The translations under genes were made by a program, and so were the position numbers. Shown in pieces: positions 20,124-29,172 of a DNA stretch of 64,000 bases. This stretch comes from UTCFX2 sp963788305 (lineage in GTDB: Bacteria; Chloroflexota; Anaerolineae; Anaerolineales; UBA4823): contig CAWBGK010000017.1 of the NCBI GenBank assembly GCA_963788305.1, positions 186,001 to 250,000 of the forward strand, in the 5' to 3' direction. Position 1 is the stretch's first letter; every line of letters starts with the position of its first letter. The notes under the pieces were generated by a model. That model ran no database searches. It was not told where the DNA came from and was given only the letters and a program-made list of their open reading frames with translations.

Positions 20124-21416
20124 CTAACGATCCACTTCACCCAGCACAATATCTACCGAGCCGAGGATTGCTACCAGGTCAGCAACTTTATTCCCAACGC
20201 TCATCGCTTCATATCCTGTCAGGTTAATGAAGGATGGAGCACGGACATGGTATCGCCAGGGATTGGGTTTTCCATTCGAGACGACATAAAACCCTAATTC
20301 GCCTTTCGGACCATCCACACGTCCATAAGATTCTCCTGCAGGGACTCGCACCTGGTACTGCGGTTTTCCTTCCTGGATTGGTCCTTCAGGGATATCGCGG
20401 ATCGCCTGTTGGATGATCCGGATGCTCTGGCGGATCTCATCTAACCGGATTAAATAGCGGTCATACGTGTCACCGTGATATCTGACTGCAACATCGAAAT
20501 CAAAGCGATCGTAGATGCTGTAAGGATCTGCTCGCCGGATGTCGTATGGAACTCCAGATGCTCGCAAAACCGGACCAACTGCAGAGAACGCGATCGCCTG
20601 TTCAGCGGTGAACACACCGACACCTTCTGTTCGCGTCCGGATAAGCTCGTTATTCGTCAAGTATAGGTCTAACTCATCAATTTTTCTTGGCAGCCGTTCG
20701 TAGACTATTTTTGAAATTTTTTCTTTTGTGCCTTCTGGCAGATCACGCGCAACCCCTCCGAAGCGGTAGTAATTGCACATCATCCGCGATCCCGCTACAG
20801 CTTCGAAAATATCGAGGATCAGCTCACGCTCTTCAACTGCATAAAGCATCGGAGTAAAATAAGCGCCGAGATCGTTCAGGAATGTACCGATCGCAAAGAG
20901 GTGGTTGCTGATGCGAGCCAATTCGGCCATGATCACGCGCAGGTAATCGGCGCGTTCAGGAATTTTGATCCCCATCAACTTCTCGACCGTCAGCGCATAC
21001 CCGAAATTATTACTCATTGAAGAGAGATAATCGAGCCTGTCCGTGTAAGGCATATTCTGGAGATAAGTATTCCGCTCTCCAATCTTTTCATGGTTTCGGT
21101 GCAGATAGCCCATCACAGGTTTTAGAGCAACGACCTGCTCTCCATCCAGCATGACAGCGATCCGAAATACGCCGTGGGTTGAAGGATGCTGCGGTCCCAT
21201 GTTTACGATCATGACTTCTGTATCCATGGCGGAATCGCTCCGCTTCATCGATTTCTTCAGGCTTTCATAGAGACGAGCATCGTCATCTGCTTCCCAGGTA
21301 TCTGGATCGAAACCGACTGGATATTCGATATTATTAGCGAAAGGATTTTTGTCCTCGATCCGCGCAGCACGCCCTTCCGGCCAGCGACTTTTAAATGGCT
21401 TTGACTTCATCTTCAA
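20124..21416 (-). CDS. nuoD: NADH-quinone oxidoreductase subunit D
   Basis: 49-kDa-type subunit forming the quinone-binding pocket of complex I. NMGPQHPSTHGVFR and GYLHRNHEKIGE hold the conserved quinone-site residues; RADYLRVIMAELARISNHL and the C-terminal ILGSVDIVLGEVDR are typical. About 60 residues precede the conserved core, more than usual, so an internal start is possible, but the ATG at 21416 overlaps nuoC in the usual operon manner. Intact. Confidence 0.95.
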   Translation of the reverse strand: MKMKSKPFKSRWPEGRAARIEDKNPFANNIEYPVGFDPDTWEADDDARLYESLKKSMKRSDSAMDTEVMIVNMGPQHPSTHGVFRIAVMLDGEQVVALKPVMGYLHRNHEKIGERNTYLQNMPYTDRLDYLSSMSNNFGYALTVEKLMGIKIPERADYLRVIMAELARISNHLFAIGTFLNDLGAYFTPMLYAVEERELILDIFEAVAGSRMMCNYYRFGGVARDLPEGTKEKISKIVYERLPRKIDELDLYLTNNELIRTRTEGVGVFTAEQAIAFSAVGPVLRASGVPYDIRRADPYSIYDRFDFDVAVRYHGDTYDRYLIRLDEIRQSIRIIQQAIRDIPEGPIQEGKPQYQVRVPAGESYGRVDGPKGELGFYVVSNGKPNPWRYHVRAPSFINLTGYEAMSVGNKVADLVAILGSVDIVLGEVDR

Positions 21417-21883
21417 AGAAAGGCTCCTGCCAATCTTTTCTCAATGGGTGGCCCAGCAAAACCCTCCCATAGCAGTATCCGGCGCAAGTCAGGATGTCCT
21501 TCAAACCGAATGCCCAACAGGTCCCAGGCTTCGCGTTCCTGCAGGTCTGCCCCAGGATATACGGGTACCAGGGATGGAACAACCGGATTTTCCCTCGGAA
21601 CCTGGGTCTTAAATACAAGCACCGGTCCGCCAGTAGTTTTGAATGCATGATAGACGACTTCCATGAATCCATCGGGCAGGTAATCGACGCCTGTCACCGA
21701 AGAGAGAAAATCAAAACCAAAATCGTCACGGATCGAAGTTGCAACATCGATCAGCTTCGCAGGGTCAACGAGGAATCCCTGGTATCCCTTGCGCGTATCT
21801 TGAGATACTGCATCCGGAAATCGAGCGGATAAATCCGTATAGTTCGATGTTTCTAAAGCTGGAGCAAGGGTCTGTTCGCTCAT
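21391..21883 (-). CDS. nuoC: NADH-quinone oxidoreductase subunit C (frame break near the C-terminus)
   Basis: 30-kDa-type peripheral subunit of complex I. The FDFLSSVTGVDYL and QEREAWDLLGIRFEGHPDLRR blocks are diagnostic. As written, the frame ends early at 21413; deleting one C in the run near 21447 restores the family ending GHPLRKDWQEPFFEDE and moves the stop to 21391. The ATG at 21883 has a strong AAGGAG upstream. It overlaps nuoD and follows nuoB by 10 bases. Confidence 0.93.
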
Positions 21884-21893
21884 TGTGTCTCCT

Positions 21894-22574
21894 TTATCCC
21901 GCTGGTTCCGAAATCGTGGACGAATCAACCTGGGTTTCCAACTCGGACTTATGCAAAGCAGCAACTTCTTTGATCAAGGCATATTGACGCGGATCCATGA
22001 CATCTGGTCCTAAAACAGGCACCGGAATTGCTTCGATTGGTTCTTTTCCATACCAGCGGGCAGTTTTTATTGATTGTGCATCAATCCTGCGCTGCAGTGT
22101 GATCAAGCCATGCAGCAGCGCCTGGGGCGTCGGCGGGCAGCCCGGCACATATACATCCACTGGCAGGTAACGGTCAATTCCCGAGACAACATTATAGCCT
22201 TCTTTGAAAGGGCCACCACCAGAAGCGCACGATCCCATCGCAAGCACATATTTCGGCTCGGGCATCTGGTTGTAAATTCGGACGATTAACGGGATCATTT
22301 TTTTTGTCACAGTCCCAGAAATAATCAACAAGTCAGATTGGCGGGGGCTCGGACGCATGATCTCCATCCCAAAACGAGCGATATCGTATCGGCTGGCAGC
22401 TGCACAGATCATCTCAATTGCGCAGCATGCCAGTCCAAACATCAGCGGCCAGACCGATGAACGCCGACCCCAGTTATAAATCTTATCCAGGGTCGTCACT
22501 GTCACCTGACCAGCCAGCTCAGGAGGAATGTCATATTTCGTTGAATTGATGTTTTCTCGCTTCATGTCAGTCAT
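21894..22574 (-). CDS. nuoB: NADH-quinone oxidoreductase subunit B
   Basis: Holds cluster N2, the last Fe-S centre before quinone in complex I. The ligand motifs are present: LACCAIEMICAA (tandem Cys), MGSCASGGGPF and VPGCPPTPQALL. At 226 aa it carries a longer C-terminal tail than short NuoB proteins. The ATG overlaps the iscX stop as ATGA. nuoA, which normally precedes nuoB, is absent and replaced by iscX. Confidence 0.95.
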   Translation of the reverse strand: MTDMKRENINSTKYDIPPELAGQVTVTTLDKIYNWGRRSSVWPLMFGLACCAIEMICAAASRYDIARFGMEIMRPSPRQSDLLIISGTVTKKMIPLIVRIYNQMPEPKYVLAMGSCASGGGPFKEGYNVVSGIDRYLPVDVYVPGCPPTPQALLHGLITLQRRIDAQSIKTARWYGKEPIEAIPVPVLGPDVMDPRQYALIKEVAALHKSELETQVDSSTISEPAG

Positions 22575-22774
22575 AGGGAATTAACCTCCTCAAACCATTC
22601 TCGATAAATCGATTCCAGGATTTCATCGTTTACAAGTTCTGGCTCATCCTCAAACCCACCAAGCTCTAAAACCCATTCGTAAATCATTGAGAGTGATACT
22701 TGATCAAGGTCTATGTCTTGATGTTGGAAACGCAGTGCCTGTGCAATGGCATATGAATCATCCCATGTGAGCAT
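22571..22774 (-). CDS. iscX: IscX-family frataxin-like Fe-S assembly protein
   Basis: Small acidic protein (67 aa) matching IscX: LTWDDSYAIAQALRFQHQDIDLDQV, YEWVLELGGFEDEPE and ESIYREWFEEV fall at family positions. IscX binds IscS and iron and tunes cluster assembly. As first gene of an operon for complex I subunits, Mrp and RicT, it probably supports cluster loading. The conserved N-terminus begins right at the ATG, which lies only ~10 bases from a near-consensus -10 box, so the mRNA appears leaderless. Confidence 0.85.
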   Translation of the reverse strand: MLTWDDSYAIAQALRFQHQDIDLDQVSLSMIYEWVLELGGFEDEPELVNDEILESIYREWFEEVNSL

Positions 22775-22783
22775 ACCGTGCTT

Positions 22784-22811
22784 ATTATACTCCCTTTAAA
22801 AATATGGTCAA
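22784..22811 (-). promoter_or_regulatory. iscX: Near-consensus promoter of the iscX-nuo operon
   Basis: On the minus strand TTGACC (22806-22811) is followed after 16 bases by TATAAT (22784-22789). Transcription would begin about 22777-22778, only 3-4 bases before the iscX ATG at 22774, leaving no room for a ribosome binding site. Confidence 0.75.
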
Positions 22812-22813
22812 CC

Positions 22814-22837
22814 TCAATAAACGCAAATATTTATTGA
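22814..22837. promoter_or_regulatory. Inverted repeat operator candidate between divergent promoters
   Basis: TCAATAAA (22814-22821) and TTTATTGA (22830-22837) form perfect 8-base half-sites separated by 8 bases. The repeat overlaps the -35 of the SufR-like gene and ends 3 bases from the -35 of iscX, so one dimer bound here could control both. SufR-like proteins bind palindromes near their own promoter; the exact half-site differs from the cyanobacterial one. Confidence 0.6.
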
Positions 22838-22862
22838 CGTATTTGACTTGAAAAGTTATAAT
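22834..22862 (+). promoter_or_regulatory. Near-consensus promoter of the SufR-like regulator
   Basis: TTGACG (22834-22839), 17-base spacer, TATAAT (22857-22862). The expected start of transcription (~22869) coincides with the GTG that opens the conserved part of the protein, so this transcript is also predicted to be leaderless. Confidence 0.75.
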
Positions 22863-22868
22863 AGCATA

Positions 22869-23517
22869 GTGAAGACTGTCCGGCAGCGAATTCTTGAATT
22901 CATCCAATCTCATCGCGCAGTTTCTGCAGCAGAGATCAGCCTGGCGTTTCGAATGACGAAAGCCAACTCGCGGTATCACCTCACCCAACTGCATGAGCAA
23001 GGCTTAATCGCCGTGGTTGATTATCGGAAGCGGCCTGGAAAAGGCCGTCCGGAACGAGTTTATTCATTATCAAACCAGGTCCTGGGAGACAATCTGCATA
23101 CTCTGGCAGAAGCACTCCTTCAGCTCGTTTTTTTAATTCCAGGCGATAAACCATCATCTGATTTTATGAAAGAAATCGCCAGAAATATGGCGATGAGCAT
23201 GGAAAAACCTGCGGGAAAATCCACAGAAAGCGGGGCAATTTCCTCAAAACTTTACTCGCAGGTTAAATCAATTGACCCAGACTTTGAACCAGTTTCATTA
23301 TTATTCCCGCTGGGAGGCGCATATTGAAGCACCTCGAATAATCCTGGCGCACTGCCCGTATGCACAAGTCATAAAAAACCACCCGGAAATGTGTGATATT
23401 GATGGATTGATTATTGAAAAATTGCTGGGCGCTCCGATTGAACAGCAAGCGAAGCTTCTGAAAGACAAAGTCGGTCTGACTTATTGTCTATTCCAGCTTA
23501 GAAAGGAGCGGGTATAA
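22869..23517 (+). CDS. SufR-like Fe-S-responsive transcriptional regulator (one frame break)
   Basis: N-terminal winged helix-turn-helix of DeoR/ArsR type (RQRILEFIQSHRAVSAAEISLAFRMTKANSRYHL) with a basic wing KRPGKGRPERVY. After a one-base correction near 23270 the C-terminal domain reads LAHCPYAQVIKNHPEMCDIDGLIIEKLLGAPIEQ and ends with a third Cys in LTYCLFQLR. The first two Cys are spaced CX12C, as known for SufR, which binds a [4Fe-4S] cluster and represses suf genes. Length ~216 aa fits. The start is GTG at 22869; the TTG upstream lies inside the promoter. It is divergent from the iscX-nuo-mrp operon, its likely target. Confidence 0.78.
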
Positions 23518-23722
23518 TTCTTCTTGACAATTTTTCGATTGGATTTCGATCCTTTCCTTATCATCGTCATATGACATCGTCTACTATCAGATAGCTGCAG
23601 GCTCGAGTAAACACCATTCTGATACCGATTTTAAGTCCAGCACTATGGTTCATCTATTAGAAAATGTCAGGACTGAAACATCTGAAAATAATGCTGGTGC
23701 ATGAATCAGAAGGATTTTCTGA

Positions 23723-24763
23723 ATGAAACCTTCAATCCGATTATCGATTTCAACCTATCGAATTTTTTCGATCGTCGTCACTTGTTTACTGGCAACAGTA
23801 TTCGCAAGCTGCAATTTATTGCCGATCAACGCAGGCGAATCGGCGAAACAGACCGAGCTCAGAGGGACGGAACTGGAAGTCAGTGTCAAACAAACTCTTC
23901 TGGCTCAGCAGCTTCTGGAGCGAGACCTGGAGAAGACCCAGCAGGCATTCTCTAACGGCGCAGCAACTCCAATTCCAAACCCCACTCCCGCTGCTACCGT
24001 AAACTCACAAGTCGTTGTTGAGACACCAGTCAGCCCGGCAGTCTCAACCCCAACCACAGTTGCTCCTGTCGAACCTTCCCAACTGGATCCGGATAAACAA
24101 GCTGCATTTCAAAAATGGCTGCCTTCTGCGAAAATCTTGCTTTACGAAGATATGATCGCTCGACTGGACACGGTCCGTTATGTCAGTCCGACGCTGGATA
24201 AGATGGGGCTCAGCTATAAAGATGACGGCAGCGCTTTTGGTTGGCTTCTAGACGACCTGGAAAAAGGACCTGCTGATGGCGGGCAGTGGGATTTGATCAT
24301 CATCGCCGCAGAAGATAAAGAGGGCATGAAAGTGAATGTGTACTCGGATGTTTTGGAAGCCATAGACCGGGGTACATCCATAATCATCGAAGAATGGTAT
24401 CTGGATGGCACATACAATACTTCGGCGAGTGAATTACTATCACGCTGCGGAGTGGAATTTGAAAAAAATTGGGTTGGCATTCCCCCGGCTGGTGCAGTAT
24501 TTTTCCCGCTATCCCCAGACCACCCAATTCTCAATAATCCAAACCGCCTTCTAAATTTTTCCTCCTCAACAGGTTTTTGGTGGGATTCTTCAGGAGTGAA
24601 ACTTTACGATACCGGCGATCTTGTCAGATTAGCACCTGACAGCCAGGCTGAGCTGCTGCTTGGAACAACTGCCAACACACCGAGGCTCGCATGGAGTGTC
24701 AACTGTCTGCCTGGGTGGGCAGCTGATCATGCAGACATTCTCTTCTCATGTGCTAACTTATAA
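23723..24763 (+). CDS. Lipoprotein with Pro/Thr-rich linker and a conserved globular domain of unknown function
   Basis: Signal peptide (residues ~13-28, hydrophobic IFSIVVTCLLATVFA) ending in a lipobox-like FASC. A short charged coiled-coil-like region follows, then a Pro/Thr/Val linker (~75-115), and a ~220-residue domain with WDLIIIAAEDKEG, DRGTSIIIEEWYLDG and DHPILNNPNRLL. The domain has the look of a Rossmann-like or glutamine-amidotransferase-like fold (alternating beta strands and acidic loops), but I do not recognise catalytic residues. Upstream, 23518-23722 (205 bases) contains no gene or clear promoter. No operon partner; function unknown. Confidence 0.7.
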   Translation: MKPSIRLSISTYRIFSIVVTCLLATVFASCNLLPINAGESAKQTELRGTELEVSVKQTLLAQQLLERDLEKTQQAFSNGAATPIPNPTPAATVNSQVVVETPVSPAVSTPTTVAPVEPSQLDPDKQAAFQKWLPSAKILLYEDMIARLDTVRYVSPTLDKMGLSYKDDGSAFGWLLDDLEKGPADGGQWDLIIIAAEDKEGMKVNVYSDVLEAIDRGTSIIIEEWYLDGTYNTSASELLSRCGVEFEKNWVGIPPAGAVFFPLSPDHPILNNPNRLLNFSSSTGFWWDSSGVKLYDTGDLVRLAPDSQAELLLGTTANTPRLAWSVNCLPGWAADHADILFSCANL

Positions 24764-24878
24764 TTCGTTGTCACCACTTTGGGAAAATTATATTACTCAC
24801 GCCCTTCAAACGCGATTTTCGAAGATCAATTGATCTGGCTCGCTGAATCATTCGCAATATAAAACGGTAAAACCAGGG

Positions 24879-25359
24879 ATGATTGGACATTTTTTAGGTG
24901 GGGTTGCCGGATTGATTTGGAAACCGGATACAGATCAATATCTGCTGCTGCGCAGATCAGATCAGCGAGATTTCAAAGCGGGAGACTGGGATTGTGTCAC
25001 CGGTCGCGTCGACCAGGGCGAGGGCTTTGAAGCAGCTCTCCATCGTGAAGTCCGTGAAGAGCTTAGGGCAAAGGTCCAAATTGAGTTCATCGTTGCAATC
25101 ACACATTTTTACCGCGGCGAAGCTAGTTCCAGAAAATGAGCTCCTCGGCGTCATTTTTGGATGCACCTTATTGCCGCAATCCGACCTACAATACAGCGAG
25201 GAACATTCGGAATTGCGTTGGGTGACAGTTGATGAATTGAACATGCTGCTGAATGAAGACCACTGGTTGAGAGCTGCGATCCATAAAGCGGAACGCTTGA
25301 AGCATTCATTACCAGAAGCTCTTCGAGCTGATTTTCGGGTTGAGGGATTCGAGCTCTAG
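24879..25359 (+). CDS. NUDIX hydrolase (one frame break)
   Basis: Cleaves nucleoside diphosphates linked to another moiety. The Nudix box GRVDQGEGFEAALHREVREELRA fits GX5EX7REUXEE, with metal-binding Glu residues in REVREE. After ELRAKVQIEFIVAITHFYRG the frame must shift near 25125, continuing as VPENELLGVIFGC and HSELRWVTVDEL to the TAG at 25359. Total ~160 aa is normal. It starts 115 bases after the lipoprotein and is followed four bases later by the DapF-like gene. Substrate unknown. Confidence 0.82.
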
Positions 25360-25362
25360 ACA

Positions 25363-26237
25363 TTGGACCGATTAAACCTGATCCAATTCCACAAATATCA
25401 AGCTCTAGGAAATGACTATCTGGTGTTTGAACCAGAGTCATCGCTGGAGTTCTTTAAGTTCTCAACGAATCCACAGACTTTGCGACCGCCGCTACGGCAT
25501 TGGCAGCGATGGGATATTGATTGGACCCCTTCCTTCGGAAAAAGCGGACTTCGGATTGAGGATTTTTAATCCCGACGGCAGCGAAGCAGAGAAGAGTGGA
25601 AACGGATTACGAATTTTTGCGCGCTTTCTCTGGGATCAAGAGAAGCTTGATGTTGAAAATATCAACGCTGAGCCACGGCGTTCAAAGTGTTTCAGCATTG
25701 AGACGATTGGGGGTGTCGTCCAAGCCCAAGTCATCGATAACGGAAAGTTGATCAGGATCAGCATTGGACGTGCCGTTTTTGACAGGCAGAAAATAGATAA
25801 TATCCAGAATTCTAAATGCCGACCTGTTTGAGACCCTAGAATTGGAAGGCGAAATCCTTCATTTCTGCTCGTTGAGTCTGGGAAATCCACATTGCGTCGT
25901 GACCTGTCCAGATCCAACACCTGAAATTGCTCGAAAAATTGGCCCTTTGTTGGAGAATCACCCTCGTTTTCCCAACCGAACCAATGTCCAATTCCTCAAA
26001 GTACTCGATCCACATCATTTGCAGATCGAAATCTGGGAGCGCGGGGCAGGATACACGCTGGCATCCGGTAGCAGCAGCTGCGCCGCTGCCGCTGCAGCTT
26101 TCGCACAGGGGTTATGCGAAAGACGGATAGTTGTGCATAATCCTGGCGGTGACTTAAAGGTGGACATATCCGAGAATTTGGAATTACATCTAACAGGACC
26201 GGCTGAGAAAGTGTTCAGCGGCACGATCGAGGTCTGA
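25363..26237 (+). CDS. DapF-like epimerase-fold protein with both catalytic Cys replaced by Ser (frame-broken)
   Basis: Two-domain diaminopimelate epimerase fold: FHKYQALGNDYLVFEP at the start, RRYGIGSDGIL and FNPDGSEAEKSGNGLRIFARFL in domain 1, GNPHCVV and ERGAGYTLASGSSSCAAAAA in domain 2. In canonical DapF the two bases are the Cys in CGNG and ACGTGA. Here the first is Ser (codon ~25595) and the second is Ser (codon ~26064), with no frame ambiguity at either place. Frames shift near 25470 and 25815. The start is a TTG. Unlike a standard DAP epimerase it may use another chemistry or substrate. The stop overlaps the next gene (TGATG). Confidence 0.75.
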
Positions 26238-26666
26238 TGAAGCTCGAAAAAAGCCCAAAGAGTGCGGTTTTGCTCTCAGCGATCGCAGTGGGTTGTTTCA
26301 CGATCACAGACGCTATCCTGAACCTGCTTATCCCTTACTATAAAGACCGGAGATATCCGATCGGTTGTTGCCGATCCTTCCAGCTTGCATGATCCGATCA
26401 CAGCAGTTAGCTTTATTATTTTCCTGGGACTGGTGCTCGTCGTCCTAATTGCGATCGGCGCGTTCTGGCTTTTCCGCTTTTTTGGGAGTAAATATTACGG
26501 CGAAAGAAGCGGCTACCGTTGGGGCTTATTTGGACTTTTTTTCGCAATCCTGCTCAAAATTCCGGAATGGTTGCTGCCAGAAGGGTGGTGGATCGTACGA
26601 TTAGTTCTCCAGGCAGCCAGCCTATTCGGTGCATTCTTTCATATCCAGATGGATCATACCCATTAA
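26237..26666 (+). CDS. Small multi-pass membrane protein, unknown function (probable frame break)
   Basis: Starts at an ATG that overlaps the DapF-like stop (TGATG), so it is translationally coupled. The first ~45 residues include VLLSAIAVGCFTITDAILNLLIPYY; a frame change near 26375 leads to SFIIFLGLVLVVLIAIGAFWLF, YRWGLFGLFFAILLKIP and IVRLVLQAASLFGAF. That gives about four membrane segments in ~140 aa. No known family recognised. The two reading frames could also be two separate small proteins. Confidence 0.5.
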
Positions 26667-26720
26667 TAGAAAATTAAAGCTGAGTATATTCAAATAAAAA
26701 TACTGGGAAAACCGGCTGGT

Positions 26721-26888
26721 TTACTTCAGCTCTCCGTCGATCTCTTTAAGGGTTTCCAGCTCACGAATCAGGTTGCGCCTTCTTATGACAATACTGAGCC
26801 AATATAATCCCATCATCCCAAAAATAACCATATAACCAGCGATCATGTATTCGCTGGTCTGAGCGGGTCCATCCTGCAGCAAGTACAT
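26721..26888 (-). CDS. ccmD: CcmD-type heme exporter accessory protein
   Basis: Single membrane helix (YMIAGYMVIFGMMGLYWLSIVI) followed by a charged coil (RRRNLIRELETLKEID), the standard CcmD layout (~55 aa). CcmD stabilises the CcmABC-CcmE complex that releases heme-loaded CcmE. The ATG at 26888 has GGAGAGG about 10 bases upstream; the stop of ccmC overlaps this leader. Last gene of the ccm operon. Confidence 0.82.
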   Translation of the reverse strand: MYLLQDGPAQTSEYMIAGYMVIFGMMGLYWLSIVIRRRNLIRELETLKEIDGELK

Positions 26889-26907
26889 TTCGGTGATCCT
26901 CTCCAGC

Positions 26908-27606
26908 TTACTTATCAAGCTTCATCTTTAACTGTTCCACCCTGGCTTGCAGCCCTCCAAGCCGAATCCGGTGCCACAGTAGATCGACAAAGATGAATGT
27001 GAACGTCAACAGACTGAACAAGAAAGTCTGTAACATCTTCGGCGACATATCAAAAGCACCTGCAGAGCCGGGCTGATTTGAGCCGATTACGATCGGATGA
27101 ATGGTTCGGAACAAACGGGCAGAAAAAAAGGTCAGCGGGACGCTTAAAAAGCCGACAATCGCGTAAATGGCTCCAAATCGCCCACGCCGATCTGGGTCGT
27201 CAATCCCAGACCTAAGCATTAAATATGCGGCATAAATCATCAGCATTATGGTGGCCGTGGTCAGGCGAGGATCCCAGGTCCACCACGTATTCCAGATCGG
27301 TCTGGCCCAAATCGATCCTGTAACAACGTTAATAAAGGCAAACACCAATCCAATCTCAACGGATGCCAATCCACTGATATCCCAACGCGGTTCGCCGGTT
27401 TTCAAGTAAAAAATTCCGGAGATCGCAGCGACCAAAAATGCCAGCATCCCAACCCAGCCAGCAGAGACGTGAAAATAAAAGACTTTCTGCACCTGACCCA
27501 TTACAGCTTCGACAGGCGCAAAAAAGAAGACCATGGCTGATGCAGCCAGAAGCAATACAACCATGATCCCATCCAGGATCACTAGCAATCGCGGTTTAGG
27601 TTCCAT
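26908..27606 (-). CDS. ccmC: Heme-handling membrane protein CcmC
   Basis: Six-helix HemA/CcsA-type membrane protein that attaches heme to CcmE. The heme-binding tryptophan motif is clear (WNTWWTWDPRLTTA), with flanking His in FYFHVSAGW and FRTIHPIVIG. About 232 aa, normal. Start chosen at ATG 27606 (MEPKPRLLV). Between it and ccmB lies a ~70-base gap. Intact. Confidence 0.95.
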   Translation of the reverse strand: MEPKPRLLVILDGIMVVLLLAASAMVFFFAPVEAVMGQVQKVFYFHVSAGWVGMLAFLVAAISGIFYLKTGEPRWDISGLASVEIGLVFAFINVVTGSIWARPIWNTWWTWDPRLTTATIMLMIYAAYLMLRSGIDDPDRRGRFGAIYAIVGFLSVPLTFFSARLFRTIHPIVIGSNQPGSAGAFDMSPKMLQTFLFSLLTFTFIFVDLLWHRIRLGGLQARVEQLKMKLDK

Positions 27607-27678
27607 AAATACTCCTCTCATCATCCGGCAGGTGGTAAATTCTTATTTTTTAGATCCACAATTGCGAATTGAAAAGGT

Positions 27679-28414
27679 TTATTCCTCAACGACAAAATCG
27701 AACACCATAAAAGCAACAGCTGTAAATATCAGATCATATACAACCAGCAGGTTTAACCAGGGTTTTATCTCAGAAAAGTCTCAGATTCTGAAGGAAACCA
27801 CTACTTGCTTTGACCGCTGCAATGAACAGAGGGATCACAACCGGAAAAAGCAAGATCGGTAGAAGAACGTCGCGGGTCCAAGTCTGGACAGTCATGCTTG
27901 ATAGCAGCGTACCGACAGAAACGTAGCCGATCGAGCCCAAAAGGATTACGACGATCAACCCAGGATTGAACAGATTAATATTATAGAGCAAGCTGTAAAC
28001 AGGAAGCACAATTGCCTCGACGATTAACATGAAAACCAGATTGCTTAAAGCTTTACCAAGGAAGATCGCACTTCGATCAACAGGAGCCAGCAGTAAGCCA
28101 TCGAGACAGCCACGGTCTTTTTCCATCGCCATCGAACGGTTGAGCCCTAAAGTTCCTGCAAATGCAAAAGTGACCCACAAAACACCTGATGTCACGCTGT
28201 AACGTGTCCTGGCATCCAGCTCCAGAGCAAAGTTAAAGATCATGATCACAAGCAGGGAAAAAACGAGCATCGCCGAAAGCAGCTCACGGCTGCGAAGTTC
28301 AGCTGCCAGGTCTTTCCAGAGGATCGCCCAGACTGAGCGAAAATAGTCTTGGGACGGTTGGCTCAAGGCTTGTAATCGGTTTCCTATTTCCGCAGATTGC
28401 TCGTCAATTTTCAT
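27679..28414 (-). CDS. ccmB: Heme exporter permease CcmB (continuous in frame with ccmA as read)
   Basis: Membrane subunit of the CcmAB transporter. WAILWKDLAAELRSRELLSAML starts the family domain; LELDARTRYSVTSGVLWVTFAFAGTLGLNRS and EKDRGCLDGLLLAPVDRSAIFLGK are diagnostic. The ORF ends at 27770, but a one-base shift there restores the CcmB ending WLNLLVVYDLIFTAVAFMVFDFV with a stop at 27679. Upstream, CcmB is in one frame with CcmA. A separate start is likely at ATG 28414, because in the neighbouring frame a TAG sits just before it. Confidence 0.88.
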
Positions 28415-29165
28415 GCTAGTTTTTCCCGCCGATGATGCGGAGGCAAGTTCCTCATCCCGGCGATTTTGTCCGTTGACAGCCTGGCGGTAAAACTTTAGGA
28501 GGTCCTCGGAAGGAATTTCTTCTCGTAATACGGAAGCGACAATTCTTCCTCTCGAAAGCACGTCAAAGCGAGTTGCCAGGTCCGCAGCGCGCGCTAAATC
28601 GTGCGATGTCATGACAACAGTTCGGCCGCGCGCAGCAACTTCACGCATCACATTATCCAGCATGACGCTGGCATCCTGATCCAGCCCAGTATGCGGTTCA
28701 TCGAACAGCATCACTTCCGGATCGTGGAGAACCGCCCTGCCAATAGCCAGACGCTGCTGCATGCCGCGGGAAAATGTTCTTACCAGGTCCCGCCGTCGGG
28801 GCAGAAGGCCAACCAGCGATAATACTTCCTGCACACGATTCTCACGGTTCTGGATTCCATACATTCTGCCGTAAAAATGCAGGTTTTCCTCTGCGGTCAA
28901 ATCTCCATAAAGGAGCGGCAGGTGCGATACTACTCCCAGACTATGTCGGACGGCAGCGGCCTGTTGAGGCAACCTATGAGCCAGAAATTCTGACTTCTCC
29001 CGAAGCTGGCCTGGATAACGAGGCAAGAATACGGAGGAAAGTCGTCTTACCTGCTCCATTAGGTCCTAATAATGCCACAAATTCTCCTGCTTCGACGTGG
29101 AAATCCAGGTCTTTGAGAATGGTTTTCAATCCAAACCGTTTGGCCAACCTGCGAACTTCGATCAT
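28415..29165 (-). CDS. ccmA: Heme exporter ATPase CcmA (one frame break)
   Basis: ABC ATPase that powers release of holo-CcmE. Walker A GPNGAGKTT (~residue 35), signature FSRGMQQRLAIGRAV, Walker B PEVMLFDEP and the switch His in MTSHD. The N-terminal third (MIEVRRLAKRFG onward) is in another frame and joins the rest near 29000. The ORF runs on without stop into CcmB through a Ser/Ala/Glu linker, giving an apparent CcmA-CcmB fusion. Start at 29165 or 29180; both overlap the preceding cytochrome gene by a few bases. Confidence 0.88.
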
Positions 29166-29172
29166 CCTCAGA

